DNA of 64,000 nucleotides from Amylostereum areolatum. Its lineage: Eukaryota; Basidiomycota; Agaricomycetes; Russulales; Stereaceae. The DNA is taken from positions 186,001-250,000 of the forward strand of contig SAXG01000014.1 of assembly GCA_012932865.1 (NCBI GenBank), read 5' to 3'. Every line of letters starts with the position of its first letter. Positions within the stretch are counted from its first letter, which is position 1. A program made the position numbers and the translations under genes. Shown here one piece after another: positions 9,615 to 21,391 of the stretch. The notes under the pieces are model-generated. The model worked only from the letters and a program-made list of their open reading frames with translations, ran no database searches and was not told the origin of the DNA.

Positions 9615-11323
9615 CTAAACATCCAGATACCTTGCATTTACGACGCAGACCGTCTCACCGTCCGGGGTCGTCTCCATCGTGGACGACTCAAGCTTGATGC
9701 CCATCAGGGACGTTTCAATCTTGTAAGTCGTCCTCGGCGCCGGCGACGTTTGCTCCAGCGCAATCTCTTTGAAGATCTGCGGAGAAAATGCGATCAGCAA
9801 TGACGCGACGACACGACGACACGAAGATGCAGTCGACGCACCGGCAGCCAAACCTTCAAGAAGGCGGCGGAACGCAATCTGTGGAAGTCTGCGGAGAGAT
9901 ACGGTCAGTGCGTCTGTCTAGAGATGCCACAGAGTCGACTCACAGCGTACGACTTTGGAATTCGTTTGGCTGATCTCCTTGCGTGCGCGGCGGAGATGGG
10001 CCCGACTCGGGGAATCGTGAGCGGACATAGTGAAGGGTGGCGGCGTGGCGTGGGGGCTAGGCTTGCGTGGCGTTCTTCGGGCGGTCCTCTGGTTGAGGAG
10101 CTGCTTTTGTGCCGCCGCCTCCTCCGCGTCGTAGAACGCCTTTTTATCGTCCGCCAGGTCGAGCAGCAAGGAACTCGTGTCTATAGCCCGTGTTGAGGAA
10201 CGCACGCGCAAAGGAATGCGAACGTCACTCACCTCTCTCGAACCTCCTTGGTTGCCTTGTCGGAGCCTTGCCGGTGACTGGGAAAGAGTTCGTGAGTGTT
10301 CTAATTGCAGATAGAAGGACACAAGTAGTACACACCTACGATCTCCATGATCAACGTGGAGTCTATCGCCGTACGCACGTTGCGCAATGGATGCCACCGG
10401 CCTCGTCTCTTTCTTTCGACCTTGGGGGCGCAGTATTCTTCACGGAGGAACGCGCCGCCATCGTCCGACGGCAGGGCATACTTCTCCAAGCGCGCAGAGA
10501 TGGCGTCCCACGCGCGTCTCCTGCCCATGTACGGCGAGAAGGCGGCGTCGAACTGTTCCTTGGACATCCGGTTGCCGTGCCGCCAGAATAGGGCGAGGAA
10601 GTCCCGCGTGCCCGGGACTTGGAGGGCGGGCGATGGCTTGGGCGTCTTGGGCGCTGCAGAGGCGCCGTTGTCAGACCCCTGGTTCGGCGCGGGAACGGAA
10701 GGCGGACGGCGGGTGGATGGACCTGAGGCGGAAGACTGGGAAATGGGTAGTAGAGCGTCGGACATGGCCTTGTCCTTCAGCGTCGTCGGTGACGCGTCCA
10801 TCGTCCGAGGGAGGGCGTGCGAGGGGCCCGCAGGGATCGCAGGAATGGGGGAACTGTTGATGGGCATGGACTCGGAAGGGTTGAGATCGTGGCGGGAACT
10901 TTCGTATCCAGTTGGCTGGACGAAGGTCGCGTGCGGCGGCAGCGGATAAAAGTAGGGAGTTTGTGGGTAGGTTGGGATCCACATCGGTGACGCGTACATT
11001 GTTCCGGGGTAGAGCATGTGAGAGGGATGCGCGAGCATCACAGCCTGCGGTGGGTGGCAGTAAACGGCCACAGGCCCATGGTAATGCGGGAGGAATTGCG
11101 GCGGGGGCGGATACGGGTTGACGAACATGGGGAAGCTGTGCGAGTGCCCAGTGGGGTGCATCCGTTGATCTGCGAGAGCGTAGGGGGGTCCGTATCCATT
11201 TGGTTGGGCGAAGGTCGCGTTCGACGGCGAGGGCGAAGGCGAAAGGGAGGGAGCTGCAGGGAGACTGGGGGAGTGTTGGGATCGACGCCATGGTGGTTGG
11301 TGGAAGAGAAGGAGGTGTGACAT
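9615..11323 (-). CDS. Unknown protein, paralogue B
   Basis: Tandem paralogue of the gene at 7579-9067. Minus-strand exons are 11323-10336, 10277-10233, 10180-9944, 9888-9854 and 9776-9615, about 488 residues, with the same exon order and the same 45-nt second exon as A. The N-terminal half is low complexity and rich in Pro, Tyr, His and Ser (segments such as YPQTPYFYPLPPH). The shared blocks are DFLALFWRHGNRM with FSPYM, DDKKAFYDAEEAA, SPSRAHLRRARKEIS, and a C-terminus with PAPRTTYKIETS and ETTPDGETVCVV. The ATG equivalent to that of A (near 11292) is out of frame by one base, so I start at ATG 11323, which is in frame. B lacks the clear basic stretch of A. Function unknown. Confidence 0.65.
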
Positions 11324-11663
11324 GCGACCGGCATCGGGAAGGTCGGGACGGTCGGGAGCGAGGGAGGTTGAAAGGATCGAGCGTACTTACTGAGCCGACT
11401 AGCGGGGTCATCGTGGGACGGTGGGGGTCTAAAACTTACATAAAAATTGCCCGAGATGAACTGAGATAAAGATCCTTTCGCTTACCTAGGTACCAATCGA
11501 ACCTTCGACCCTGAACTCCTCGACCAACTACCAAGCACGATTCCGACGATCATTCTTGTGTTGCCGGACAGGGGAGATCCGGGGGCGATACATAGATGTT
11601 GAACTTGTCGAGGGAGATGTCGAGGAGCGAAAACAAACGCGTCGTCGAGAACTCGAGCGCCAA

Positions 11664-11693
11664 GACTCCGATTCAACCATGATCACGTGGTCA
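11664..11693. promoter_or_regulatory. CACGTG-containing block upstream of gene B
   Basis: GACTCCGATTCAACCATG followed by ATCACGTGGTCA matches the block at 9434-9463 at all but a few positions and lies at a similar distance from its gene. Confidence 0.5.
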
Positions 11694-12174
11694 TTCGCAC
11701 CTCACCATCCTGCTCTACGATACAAACCATTTGATTCTCAGACACGTATAAAACACGACAGATAGGTACATCGATAGCAAAAGAAAAACAAACAACATAT
11801 GAGCACGAAAAGCATACATGAGAGGGAACAAGACGGGACATGCGGGACACAACTTGAAAACGGGGTGAAGTGTTCGAGGAGGTACATAGCGTGAGGGGCA
11901 GTACATAGCAAGAGAAGGAAATGAAAGGGAATTTTCTTGAATACTGGATGGCATCGATACAGACCTCACGTCGCCGTCATCGGCCGAAGCCACGAGGGTG
12001 CAGGCAGTCGTAGAGCACAGATCTCAGGGATCGGAGCGCACATGCGCTCCCGCGACACAGGTGCGATCACTCGTACGCGTCCTGTTCGTCATTTTCGTCC
12101 GCTGCGGAAAGAGGATCCGTGAGCTGGCTGGTGTATGAGAGCGATATGAATTTGTGACTCACAGCTGAGGAAGT

Positions 12175-13629
12175 CATCGGAACTCGTCGTCGGCTGGGAG
12201 GGTTCGAATGTGAGCGATGGGCGCGATGACAAGGCGAACCCGAAACGTACTCATTTCGTCCACGCTCACAGCGTCCTCGTCCTCCTCTTTGATCGCTGTG
12301 GTCCTCGTGTGAGCCCACGAGTGCGGCGGAGCGGAGCAAGGGATACTCACCGTGCAAGTTGCATCGTCTGTCCGGCACACGGACCAGCTCGCCCTTGCGG
12401 GTGATCACAACTAGAACAGCGTGCATTGTCAGAAAGCGCGCCTTCGTGCAAAGACGTCGCACTCACATTTCATCACCGGCTTCTCCTCGTCGTCGCTGTC
12501 GTCGTCTTCATCGTCGTCGTCCGAGAGCGTCTCATCCGAAGAAGAGGACGATGCGGACGAAGAAGACGACGCGGAAGATGAAAACACAGAAGACGGCGAG
12601 CGAGACGTCCGTGCTTGGACTGCATGAACGCATATCAGCCACCGGCACGCGCAAAATGGTGGGAGAAATGACGCACAGAACGCCGCGCAACGGTCGAACT
12701 CGTCGTCGTTCATCGATTCTTGCACCGGCGGCTCGTTCTCGCGTTGCAGATCCTCGAGCGTGATCTGTTGACGGAGCGGGTGCCTCGAGTTCCTGCGCAA
12801 TGCCCGCTCCCGCTCCTGCTGGACCGTCCTCTTTTTCCGCAGCCTGCAACGACGTCGACAACGCGTGGTCAGCTCGACTATACCACGGAAAGGGAAAAAA
12901 AAGGAAAGGCGTACTTGTCGAGGACGATCTGCGGGCTGTGATGCTTCGTCCGGAGCATGCGCGGCACGAGCAGGTGCGGGACGGCGGGGAGGGGGCAGCG
13001 CAGGCGCAAGTAGTTCCCCCACTCCTCAGTCGCTGAGAAATTTTGGGGTGTCGGCCATATGCGGCGGGTTCGCGGCCTCGCAAAGCGCGCGCATGCGCGC
13101 GCCGCATTTCCGTGGACATGGCCTTCGGCTTTGGGGGGAAGAGGGGGGAGAGCTCAAGGCGGCCGGAGGCGTGCGGGACGAGGAGCCGAAGGCAACCGGG
13201 CGGGTGGGGGCAACGATATGAGGGTGGGAGGAAGAACCAGAGGGGACGGGGCCGCCGGGGGACGAAGAGCCAGTGGCCATGGGAGACGCGGGCGTTGAAG
13301 AGCCAGAGGCGACGGGCGGCGAAGGAAGCGGTGGAGAGACGGTGCGCGGGGTACTGGCGCGCTGCAGGAACGAACGGGGTGTAGAAGGCCTCGCCCGTCC
13401 GCTCCGAATCGTCGTCTTGGAACGGGTTTTCGGGAGGGGGCCGCCGCGCGCGCGCCCGCATCTCGTCGCGCTCCTCCCGGGTCGTCGTGATATAGTAGCG
13501 GGGGCGGGGGCGGCCATCTCGGGAGGAGGGAGACGGAGGCGGGGGAAGTGGTTGGGATTCAGAAAAGTCGGCCACCCACTCGGGAAGAGTGGGTTTGCGG
13601 TGTGGGGTAGGTGGAGGCGGCGGTGCCAT
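12175..13629 (-). CDS. Pro/Ser-rich acidic protein of unknown function
   Basis: Minus strand, starting at ATG 13629 (MAPPPPPTPHRKPTLPEW). The 5' part is Pro/Ser-rich and its splicing is unresolved. One frame has repeated GSS motifs, and an acceptor TTTCTCAG near 13033 leads to a well-behaved exon with LRCPLPAVPHLLVPRMLRTK, ending at 12915. The following exons are clear: 12843-12677 (basic, LRKKRTVQQERERALRR then QQITLEDLQRENE), 12619-12467 (poly-Ser then DDDDEDDDSDDEE), 12410-12351 (VITRKGELVRVPDRR), 12295-12251 (acidic) and 12193-12175, ending in DDEFR. An alternative 3' splice could instead extend to about 12067 with the ending DAYE. There is no recognised domain. The run of basic then acidic low-complexity segments resembles nuclear or chromatin-associated proteins, but that is inference. 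Confidence 0.45.
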
Positions 13630-13899
13630 TGTAAAGACGAGAATGGGGGGTGGGTGGCAAGTGAACAGTGAGTGGGCAAGGTCGGTCGTCGGAGGCGAAC
13701 GATGTGACTCGGTGGGGGGAAGTTGAAAGGTGGAGAGCAAGAGGCGTGCAGTGAGTCGACCTGTCAGATTAAAAAAGGAAATGGTAAGCGACGGACTCGA
13801 CCGCGCCGAAGTCAGCCTGTCCGGGGCCAAGGTGCGTCTGGGTCGCGGTTCGAGTCGGGTTGAGGGTTGAGAGGATAATAGAAGAAAAAACGTAAGCAT

Positions 13900-15922
13900 G
13901 GCCCGCGGAACCGTCTATTGTGCGCTGGAAGGGCATACGGCTCGGATGCGTGGGACATTAGATCTTCGACGTAAGGAAGTGAAATAAACCTAGCGCGCAC
14001 ATGCGGCGCGATAGGCTCTATCCTTCCTTCCGCGGTCCCGGCCCCATCGCACCCAAGTTCCACCCTCGAACTGCGAGCGAAACAGTCGCGTGGGTCTGCA
14101 TTTAGACCAGATGGGGGGCAAGACCGGCAGTATGTTTTTTTTTCTTCTTTCTTCCCGCACAGAGTCGCAAGGAACTGCAGGATGCGCGATGCCGTACGAG
14201 AGGACCGGCTCCGACGGCGGTTCCGATTCGGAGGCCCGGGGCTTCAGTGGGCTTACTCTCGTCGAGTGCTGGCCACGAGGCAGCAGGCGGTGCCTTCTCT
14301 CCAGGGATGGGCCGTGCGAGAGTGTCTTCGCGCGTATAAGGCGATAGTGGTCGGAGTAACGAGCCAGGGCACCGCATTCGACCTACCTGAACTGATATCC
14401 ATCGGAGGGGGCGATTCGGCGAAGGAGGTGAACAACTTTCCGCAAAATAATTTCACGTCGCGGTGGCTCGGGACCTTCAGACCACGTGAGTCGTTCGTCT
14501 CGCCATGGTTGGCCTTCAATCCAGTTCCAGTTCTACTGACGAAGTCGTGCGGTGTCTATGATCAAGATATTACTGATCAGTGGCGGGGTACTTTCGCACT
14601 GATAGCTGCACTTTTTATAAGGGGGTGTGATATACAGTGTTTGGTTAACGCGATCGAGCAGGTTTTTGGTTGAAAAAGATTGATGACCACCGAACGTGCG
14701 CGGACGATACACAGCGCCCACGCGAAATGCCTAGCGCGCAGGAGAGAACTGAAGGTGCCACCTGCGCGAGCTGACGGACATTGAAGGGCGTCTCGTGCAT
14801 CTCATTCTTCGAGCGCAGGGTTGCCAGTGGCTGAGGTGACGGACAGTGGGTTCGGGCTCCAGGGCAACTCGCACGAAAGATAACGCGCGGTATTCGTTCG
14901 CGTACCCGGCACGAATTGATCCTTGAAGTGTCTTGCGGACAACGCGGGAGTAGGCGACGAGGTGACGTCCGGTCGCGAACGAGAAGACGAAGCTGAGAAT
15001 GAATTGGGTTGGTGGGGGCGTAGGCGTAAGTATACTATCTATCGAACGATTAAAAATCACGCGCTCAATTCAAGACTGAAAACGTACCACAGCACGTAGA
15101 GCCCGCATTTCCGTCAGAACGACGCCACGCAAAGCACGACATTGTTGATTTTGCGGCGGTTCCCCTGGGTGGCGCGTCGAGCGACGAGAACAGTGGATGT
15201 ATGCGCATTGATCGCGTGTCAGGGAGGAGAGCGAGATTGCAGTAACGTAGGACATGTTGATGGCGTGCGAGGACGATGAAGGGGACCAGGGCAATGCAGA
15301 ACTTAAAAGGAGGAAAGTGAGGGAGATGTACGGGTCAGGGTTGCCATCACATGCATGCATTTTCGACAAAACGTACCTCAGAGAGAATGGGCACGTCCTC
15401 ACTAAAAGTAGTGCACCCAACAATGCCCATGATCCCGGGTGCACGTTCTTCGAAGCGGATCCGAGTCCGTCATCGTCAAAGCCCTTCACCTGAACAGCCC
15501 CGGCAGCTCGTCATCTCGCGCTAGGAGACTCCCCGCCAGTCTTACATCGTGCGTAGTTCACGTTATTTCCAAACGCCACGAAGACTCGATAGAGGGGCGG
15601 CCGACAGATGAAAGGCGCGCCTGTCAAACAAGGCGTCGTCGTGTTGAGGTAAGGCCTTACCGACTCATAGGAAGTATAAATTTGAGAGGTCAAGGTGACG
15701 AGATAGAAACGGCTTTCTGTGAAGGAGGGGGATAGGGAGTTGTTGAAGAAAGAGGCAAGATAGATAGAGAGGAGCAAAATGACGACGCCGTCGCTACTCA
15801 CTGGATCGTAGCACAGCCTCAACGTGGCGGCCAATCCTGAGCGCCCTTCCTCTTGTTCCCAACCCCCATCTGCTGCTGTGTGCACGTTCCACAAAGCACT
15901 CTTGAAGCACTCTTACAGAATT
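13900..15922. other. Unassigned region, possible minus-strand membrane-protein gene
   Basis: No confident gene. On the minus strand between about 15510 and 14730 several exon-like pieces join in frame. APGIMGIVGCTTFSEDVPIL ends at a GTACGT donor near 15379. After TTTTAAG a hydrophobic stretch FCIALVPFIVLARHQHVL follows near 15300. A further donor and acceptor lie near 15087 and 15010. The pattern suggests the end of a multi-pass membrane protein, but no start could be fixed. The plus-strand frame at 14182-14673 has no recognisable domain. Confidence 0.3.
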
Positions 15923-18499
15923 ATGAACGCAGGTGTATTTTTCCCGCGATGTTTAGCTCCAAAAACGCATATAATTGAGACTTTTTTCTTCAGGCATTGG
16001 TCGTCACTCGGACGGAGCCCAAGGTGAGGCGATTTACTTACCATCTACACCCCCCTTCACCCGTTTTCAAACAGAAAAAGCCTACAATGACCCCGCGGAC
16101 GGGTTTTGGGCCTTATATCTCGCCGACGCGGACAAGAATGATACGGAGATGACGGAAAATATGAAGGGGGATACGGATGGAATACTCATCTTCGTGCGTA
16201 ACTTATCTCAACGCCACGGAGCACGGGTCGTCCTTGCTGACTTGCAGAGCAGACGGGCCTTTTTTGCCGCGACCGTCTCCGCGTTCATCATCGAGTTCTA
16301 CAAAACGCTCAACCCAGACTCTGGCGACAACACTGCCGTTCTCCTCTCCGGGATATCTCACCAAGTTTCGGCACTTTCAAATGGCACTCAAGCGCCGCCC
16401 TCTCCTATCTCCCCCTTCCATGTGCCCACCGCCTCTGTCCGCATCAACGCACTGTGGTTCATCAGCCTCTTTCTCAGCGTATACGTCGCGCTCGCGTCGA
16501 CTCTTGTGCAACAGTGGTGCCGACGCTATCTCCGTGCCGCACGCAGGCGTGGTCCTCCTCACAGACGCGGTCCCGTCCATCTCGTCGTTTCCAAAGCAAT
16601 GAAACGTTTCCGTATCGAGCATGTCGTCGAGGTTATCATCGCCCTCCTCCACCTTTCTGTCTTCCTTTTCCTCAGCGGCCTCGTTGATTTTCTCTTGGTT
16701 GTCCACCCGAGCGTTGCCTACGCAATCGTCCCGTTCATGGCGGCTAGCGGGCTCGCGTACCTCTGCCTGACCGTTCTCCCATTTTTCTTCCCGACCGCGC
16801 CGTACGACACACCTCTCACGCATCTCGTTCGCGTGTTCATCCTGTCCTTCCACATTTCTCTTTGGGCAGGTCTTTCAATAGCGCAACTGGTTGGAGCGCG
16901 TGTCCTTAGCTGGCATTGTCGTTCTCGAACCGCCTTATCATCTTTTGAACGCAAATCATCTCTCCCGGAGATCGCGTCTTCCGTATACCGCACGCGAAAA
17001 CACGTCCTTGAAGGATTGGCGCGTATCCCGACCCAGGATGGCGTAGAGTATGCGCTACATGTCACCCTCAAGGTGCTAGATGAGGTGCAGGAGATTGAAG
17101 AATTCTTAGCAGGAATGCCGGGGTTTCTTGCCAGTGATTTTGTCGGCGAACATGCACCAGATATGGTGTTTTACCTGATCAAACACCGGTCGCTCATGGA
17201 CTATATGTACATGTTTATTTGGAAGTGCAATCCACTGTACTCTGGTCCTGGCCAGTGTTCGGAGCGCGGGGCGACGAAGACAATTCGTCGCATACAAGCT
17301 GTCTTGAGCGCATTGGAGAGTGTGCTCGTCCACACCATGGCGTCGCAAAGGATCCTTCGCAGCCTGCACGACATCGACGGCGAGTGTCGAATCACCGATA
17401 ATCTATTTGAGATACTAGAACAAGCTACAGAGATTTCCGATTTCAGTTTTACAGATCCCGCCATCGCGCTGCCCACCGCGTGTGCGCTCGCCCGTTTGAG
17501 GCGTTCCACGATGCGCGCGATCAGGCTTAACAAGGGCGCATGTCTTGAGATCGACTCTGCGCCTGCTGGCGACTCCTACGTCGTGCGCCCCCTGACGCAC
17601 ATCAGCTGTGAATGGGGCTATCCTATGGGGCACCCTTTCGACCTTGTGGACCCAGGCCCCCGAGAGAGGTTCGTAAGCCAAGAGCCCCCTTCTGCGGTTT
17701 TTATGGGTAACAGCATTGACGCGAAGGCGGCGATGCTGCAGGGAGGGACCCTAAATAACATTAATTGCTACGCCACCAAAATATGGAGCATCGCCCGTCG
17801 TTCCGGTCGCTTCTCGTACGAAAGTTCGGATCTCGTCTGTCAGACGATGGAAATGCTTTTCAGCTCTTTCAAATTCGCGATAAGCGAGCAATACGGTGGT
17901 GAGCATAGCCTGTGGCAGCACGGCGTGGATGAATTCCTATACCTCTGGCGCGAGATCGTGCGAGATCAAGGTTCTCATATCCACGGTGGCGATAAGGGAG
18001 TGGACCTGCTCCCGGCCAAGTTCTTCGAGGACCTGCGGGGCATCGCGTGGTACGTTTTCTCCCATGTCGGAACCTCCCTCGCAAGCGAAACCCCTCTTCC
18101 GGACCCCACGCCCTCCGAAATGGAATACCTCGAGGGCGCACATGGCGTCCTGGACGTATGCACGTCGTCGACGCCTCTCACACTCCCGAGAGCGGAGTAC
18201 CCTGACGAAAACCCTGGCGTGAATACGCAATTTCTCGAAGGAAACAGAACCAGCAAACATACGATCTGCTCCGGCGATGGTGCTTCGAAGGGATCCCACA
18301 CATCCGTAAAGGTCGCAGAAGGAGAAGGAGAACATGTTCCGGCTGGTGTAGAAGGTGAGGTTTTGAAGGATAGTTGTCGTGGACTATACTGACACGCACT
18401 GGAATAGACGGGAACGACAAAGAAGCGTGTTTTATGCAGGATGGAGGGGAGGTCCTACACGAAGTTGTTGTGGTACCTTTCACAGACGAACACACCTAA
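15923..18499 (+). CDS. DUF6535 multi-pass membrane protein, copy 1
   Basis: Exons 15923-15932, 15994-16023, 16075-16193, 16248-18354 and 18408-18499, about 785 residues. The first exon has only 10 nt (MNA plus one base), as in the other copies. The DUF6535 core is complete: YNDPADGFWALYLADADK, GDTDGILIF, AFFAATVSAFIIEFYKTL, LWFISLFLSVYVALASTLVQ and QWCRRYLRAA. It is followed by two further hydrophobic pairs (VIIALLHLSVFLFLSGLV and the VLPFFF region), about four membrane spans in the first 330 residues. The long C-terminal part is helical and soluble-looking. The last exon ends in an acidic tail with GGEVLHEVVVVPF. The family is common in Agaricomycetes and has no established function. The intron 3 acceptor appears shifted 5 nt upstream relative to the other copies, offsetting a one-base insertion in the following T-run. 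Confidence 0.8.
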
Positions 18500-18659
18500 G
18501 CGACGCATGGTGGTGCGTAAACATACACAGAGAGTATCTTCTCCCTACGGTTCCGTCATGTGCAAGGAGTGAATGGCTCAAACCTAACGAAATCATTGAG
18601 TTTGTGTCTGGGCGAAGTGCAAAAACGACGCGGCTCTTGCGACGGATGTCTACTGCATT

Positions 18660-18825
18660 GGGGTTAGGGTTAGTGCGCTGGCCAAAAACAGTGCGTAGCA
18701 GGTGTTGAGACCGAGGATAAGCGGAACGGAAAGGGGGCGGGGGGGGGGGGGGGGGGGGATGAAGAGGAGAGGTCGGGAAGGCTTAGGTACGGAAATAGTG
18801 AACATACCTAGATGTGCTGGACCGC
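18660..18825 (-). repeat. Telomere-motif element 3 (intron-like)
   Basis: GGGTTAGGGTTAG at 18660-18673 is followed by GTGCGCTGG, then a G-rich stretch and AACATACCTAGATGTGCTGG near 18801-18820. On the minus strand this gives CACATCTAG|GTATGTT, a long C-tract, CTAACCCTAACCCCAATGCAG, which is a convincing donor, branch site and acceptor. It starts 160 bp past the end of the convergent DUF6535 gene. Confidence 0.55.
18733..18758 (+). repeat. Poly-G tract
   Basis: A run of five G, one C, then a long uninterrupted G run ending at 18758. It lies inside telomere-motif element 3, and on the minus strand it is the C-rich part of the intron-like sequence. The exact length in an assembly is unreliable. 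Confidence 0.7.
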
Positions 18826-20774
18826 GGGGGCGTACACGCGGTTCGCCGTGTTCATGCTCGACACGATGGAGCAAGTCGTATCACCACGAAAGCTCCTTGT
18901 ACATCAACGTCCTCCAATAACCACTCCTCATCCGCCGTCCGCGCTCCTCGCATCGCCAGCGCGAGTCGACGATATCTGGGCTTGAACTCGACGAAGCTCG
19001 CTCCAAGGGCATAGAAGGGCGTCGAGCTTCCGCGTTGAAGAGCTGGGTGTTTGCGCCAGTATTTCTGGGGGCGTTTGCGCCGGTAGGCGATGGCGGCATT
19101 CGAGATAGTTGTAGACATAGGCCGAGGCCGCCCGTAAATGCGGTTTCAGCGATGGCGGAATCCATGACGAAACAGTGGTCGCCGTCGTTAAGGTGGAGTT
19201 TCCCGGTGAGTTATTGCGCTTTTTGACTGAGGTTAGGATGCGACGCCTTCATATTTTCGATCATACGTACTTATGAGGGCGTGAAAGACATCTATCCTAT
19301 CCCGCACCCAGCAACGTGCCCATGTTTCTGTCTGCCGGGTTCGCAAACCGCAGCGTTTCTAGCGTGAATAGCCATACTAGACCAGCTGAACCAATGCAGA
19401 GTTCACCTGGCGGCATATCCATTGTAAGTACGTATAACTCTTCGAAAGAAATGTAGTATGGCGTACCATGTCTGGCCTACGAGACCACTGTCGTTTTGCA
19501 GATGACGTGTGAACACGGATGCACGTCTGTACCATGAGGATATTTCTGGATGAGCTTTTAGGATAATCCAAGTTCAAGACGGGGGTGTTTTGGTTCAAGA
19601 TCCAAGGCGCAAGGGAGGGTGTGGATATGAGACTTAGACGACGAGACGGTCGGGAAGAACTTCAAAAAGAGAGTTGTTCAGAGGAGTTGTTCAGGGTCCC
19701 GGCTTGCCGGGCCCCGGCGGAAGCCGGCCGGCCGCCCCCCAAAAGCCAACGCGCCAAGTTCCAACGAGTCCGACGAGTCGACGAACCTCCAGCTCCCTGT
19801 ACTGGTACCCGTCGCCATCTCTCTCAGGTCCGTATACATTCTTTCTAGCCCCTCCAGCACCGCGATCAAATTTCGGAATGAAATCACGTCCAAATCCAGA
19901 ATCCATGAAGAGCGATGAGTTCCGTCGTGATTCCGTCGGAAACGGTCCCGACTCTCTACGCCAGTATATCATGACTTGTGGCATTCCTCTTCTCTTCCTT
20001 CACTTCCCCCTCCTCTCCTAGTTCTATGCGCACCTATGGGCGAGGTCAGCGCTCAGTCATCGCACGCGTCGTTGCTCCCCAATAACACACGCTGAAGGTA
20101 GTTTATCTCGAGTCGTAGACCAATAACACACGCTGAAGGTAGTTTATCTCGAGTCGTAGACGAATACCTAAGGTACGCCTGAACCTTGCTTTCTATCTGC
20201 CTTTCATTACACCTCATGGACAACGATGCCCGCCAGCAGGGATATCATCCCTGAGCCGCTGAGAAAAATTCTTACTCCCCAACAACGTCTGCTCATCTTG
20301 TTATCGATCACGAGGCGAACGGATCGGTGCGTGCATGTACTCGGTCGTCGGCGATAGAAACCCACAGAACTCGTGTACTAGCTGGCGATGCTGTTCCGCA
20401 TCCGATGACCTTCCATGCCTCGGGACCATTCCTCCTCGCATACACCGCGAGTACGCCTCATGCATCATGTCTTGCTGTGCGTTGGCTGGAAGGTGCGTTT
20501 TCCTGAATGGTTCCCGCTATCTCATGACCACTGAAAAATAAAACCAAATTTAATCCTTTACCCCTGTCCGTATATCCAGAAAGAACCTTGTGTGGATGCT
20601 GTCCCGATTCGAAAAAAAATGGTGTCCGTGGCCACCGCTGCCGTCGTCGTCTCTTCCATGCGCCCCCACTGTGCCCCCGCTACCTATCCTGCTCCCGCAC
20701 CGCCAGCCTGGGGGTGCGGTGCGAATACCCCCAGACCAAAGCTGCCCCCCCCCGTTCCTGTGGAACTCGTCAAT
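18826..20774. other. Unassigned region
   Basis: Short overlapping frames occur on both strands between 18850 and 19900, none with a recognisable domain. Exon candidates beside element 3 on the minus strand, for example around 18830-19165, could belong to a degenerate gene. From 20163 to 20590 I see nothing. Confidence 0.35.
20080..20161 (+). repeat. 41-bp tandem duplication
   Basis: Two adjacent copies of a 41-bp unit beginning CAATAACACACGCTGAAGG and ending CGAGTCGTAGAC, at 20080-20120 and 20121-20161, with no mismatch noticed. There is no coding context. Confidence 0.85.
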
Positions 20775-21391
20775 CTACATCGATATCGGCGTCGTCGGCC
20801 GCTGTTTCCCGCACCTTATGTTCTCGTAAGCCCACACGATAACCACGACCAAGGACATCCCAACACCCAGCGCAAACGCAGTGCACACGAGGAAAGTGAA
20901 GATTTTGCAGAGGCGATCTGCATGCGTGAACAATCCTACAATCTTGCGGAGGATGTCGATGATGAGCTCGGCGGCACGTGGGACAGTTGTCTGCGCCGTC
21001 TCAAGCACGATCTGGGACAATCGTGATTCGGGGGATATGTCTGGGCGGTGTGCGACGGTCTCCATGTCTGGTGTGCGTTCAGCACTTGGAGTGCTCTCCC
21101 CTCCGGCGCGCGCGTTGCTGTCTACTCCTGTGGATACTGGGCTCGCAAGGTGGTGGAGGGGGAGGTCGGTGATGGAGTCGATGTGCTGTCCCCAAAGGAC
21201 CGACGCAACCCGGCGAAGGAAGACGATTGGCCACTTCATAGAACAATAATGACGATGTAGATGCTCGATGAGCACAATTCTGAGGGGGGAAACGCCATGC
21301 GTGTAAGATTGTATATGTATTTTTTTGGCCAGCCCACCTGGCGGGTGTGTAAAAATTTGACCTCCGTCGCTGATGACATAGATTTTGTGCT
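20775..21391 (-). CDS. Putative membrane-tailed protein, partial model
   Basis: A minus-strand frame ending at 20775 carries a soluble region (IYVISDGGQIFTHPPGG, RIVLIEHLHRHYCSMKWP) and a Ser/Thr-rich linker. A helical segment with AELIIDILRKIVG follows, then one strong C-terminal membrane span (TFLVCTAFALGVGMSLVVVI) with a short basic tail. This is a tail-anchored-like layout. The frame has no upstream ATG before a stop, so a 5' exon is missing or the gene is broken. No family recognised. Confidence 0.3.

Noticed and set aside
12720..13384. Plus-strand frames across the acidic protein gene
   Set aside because: Shadows of the Pro/Ser-rich and acidic minus-strand gene.
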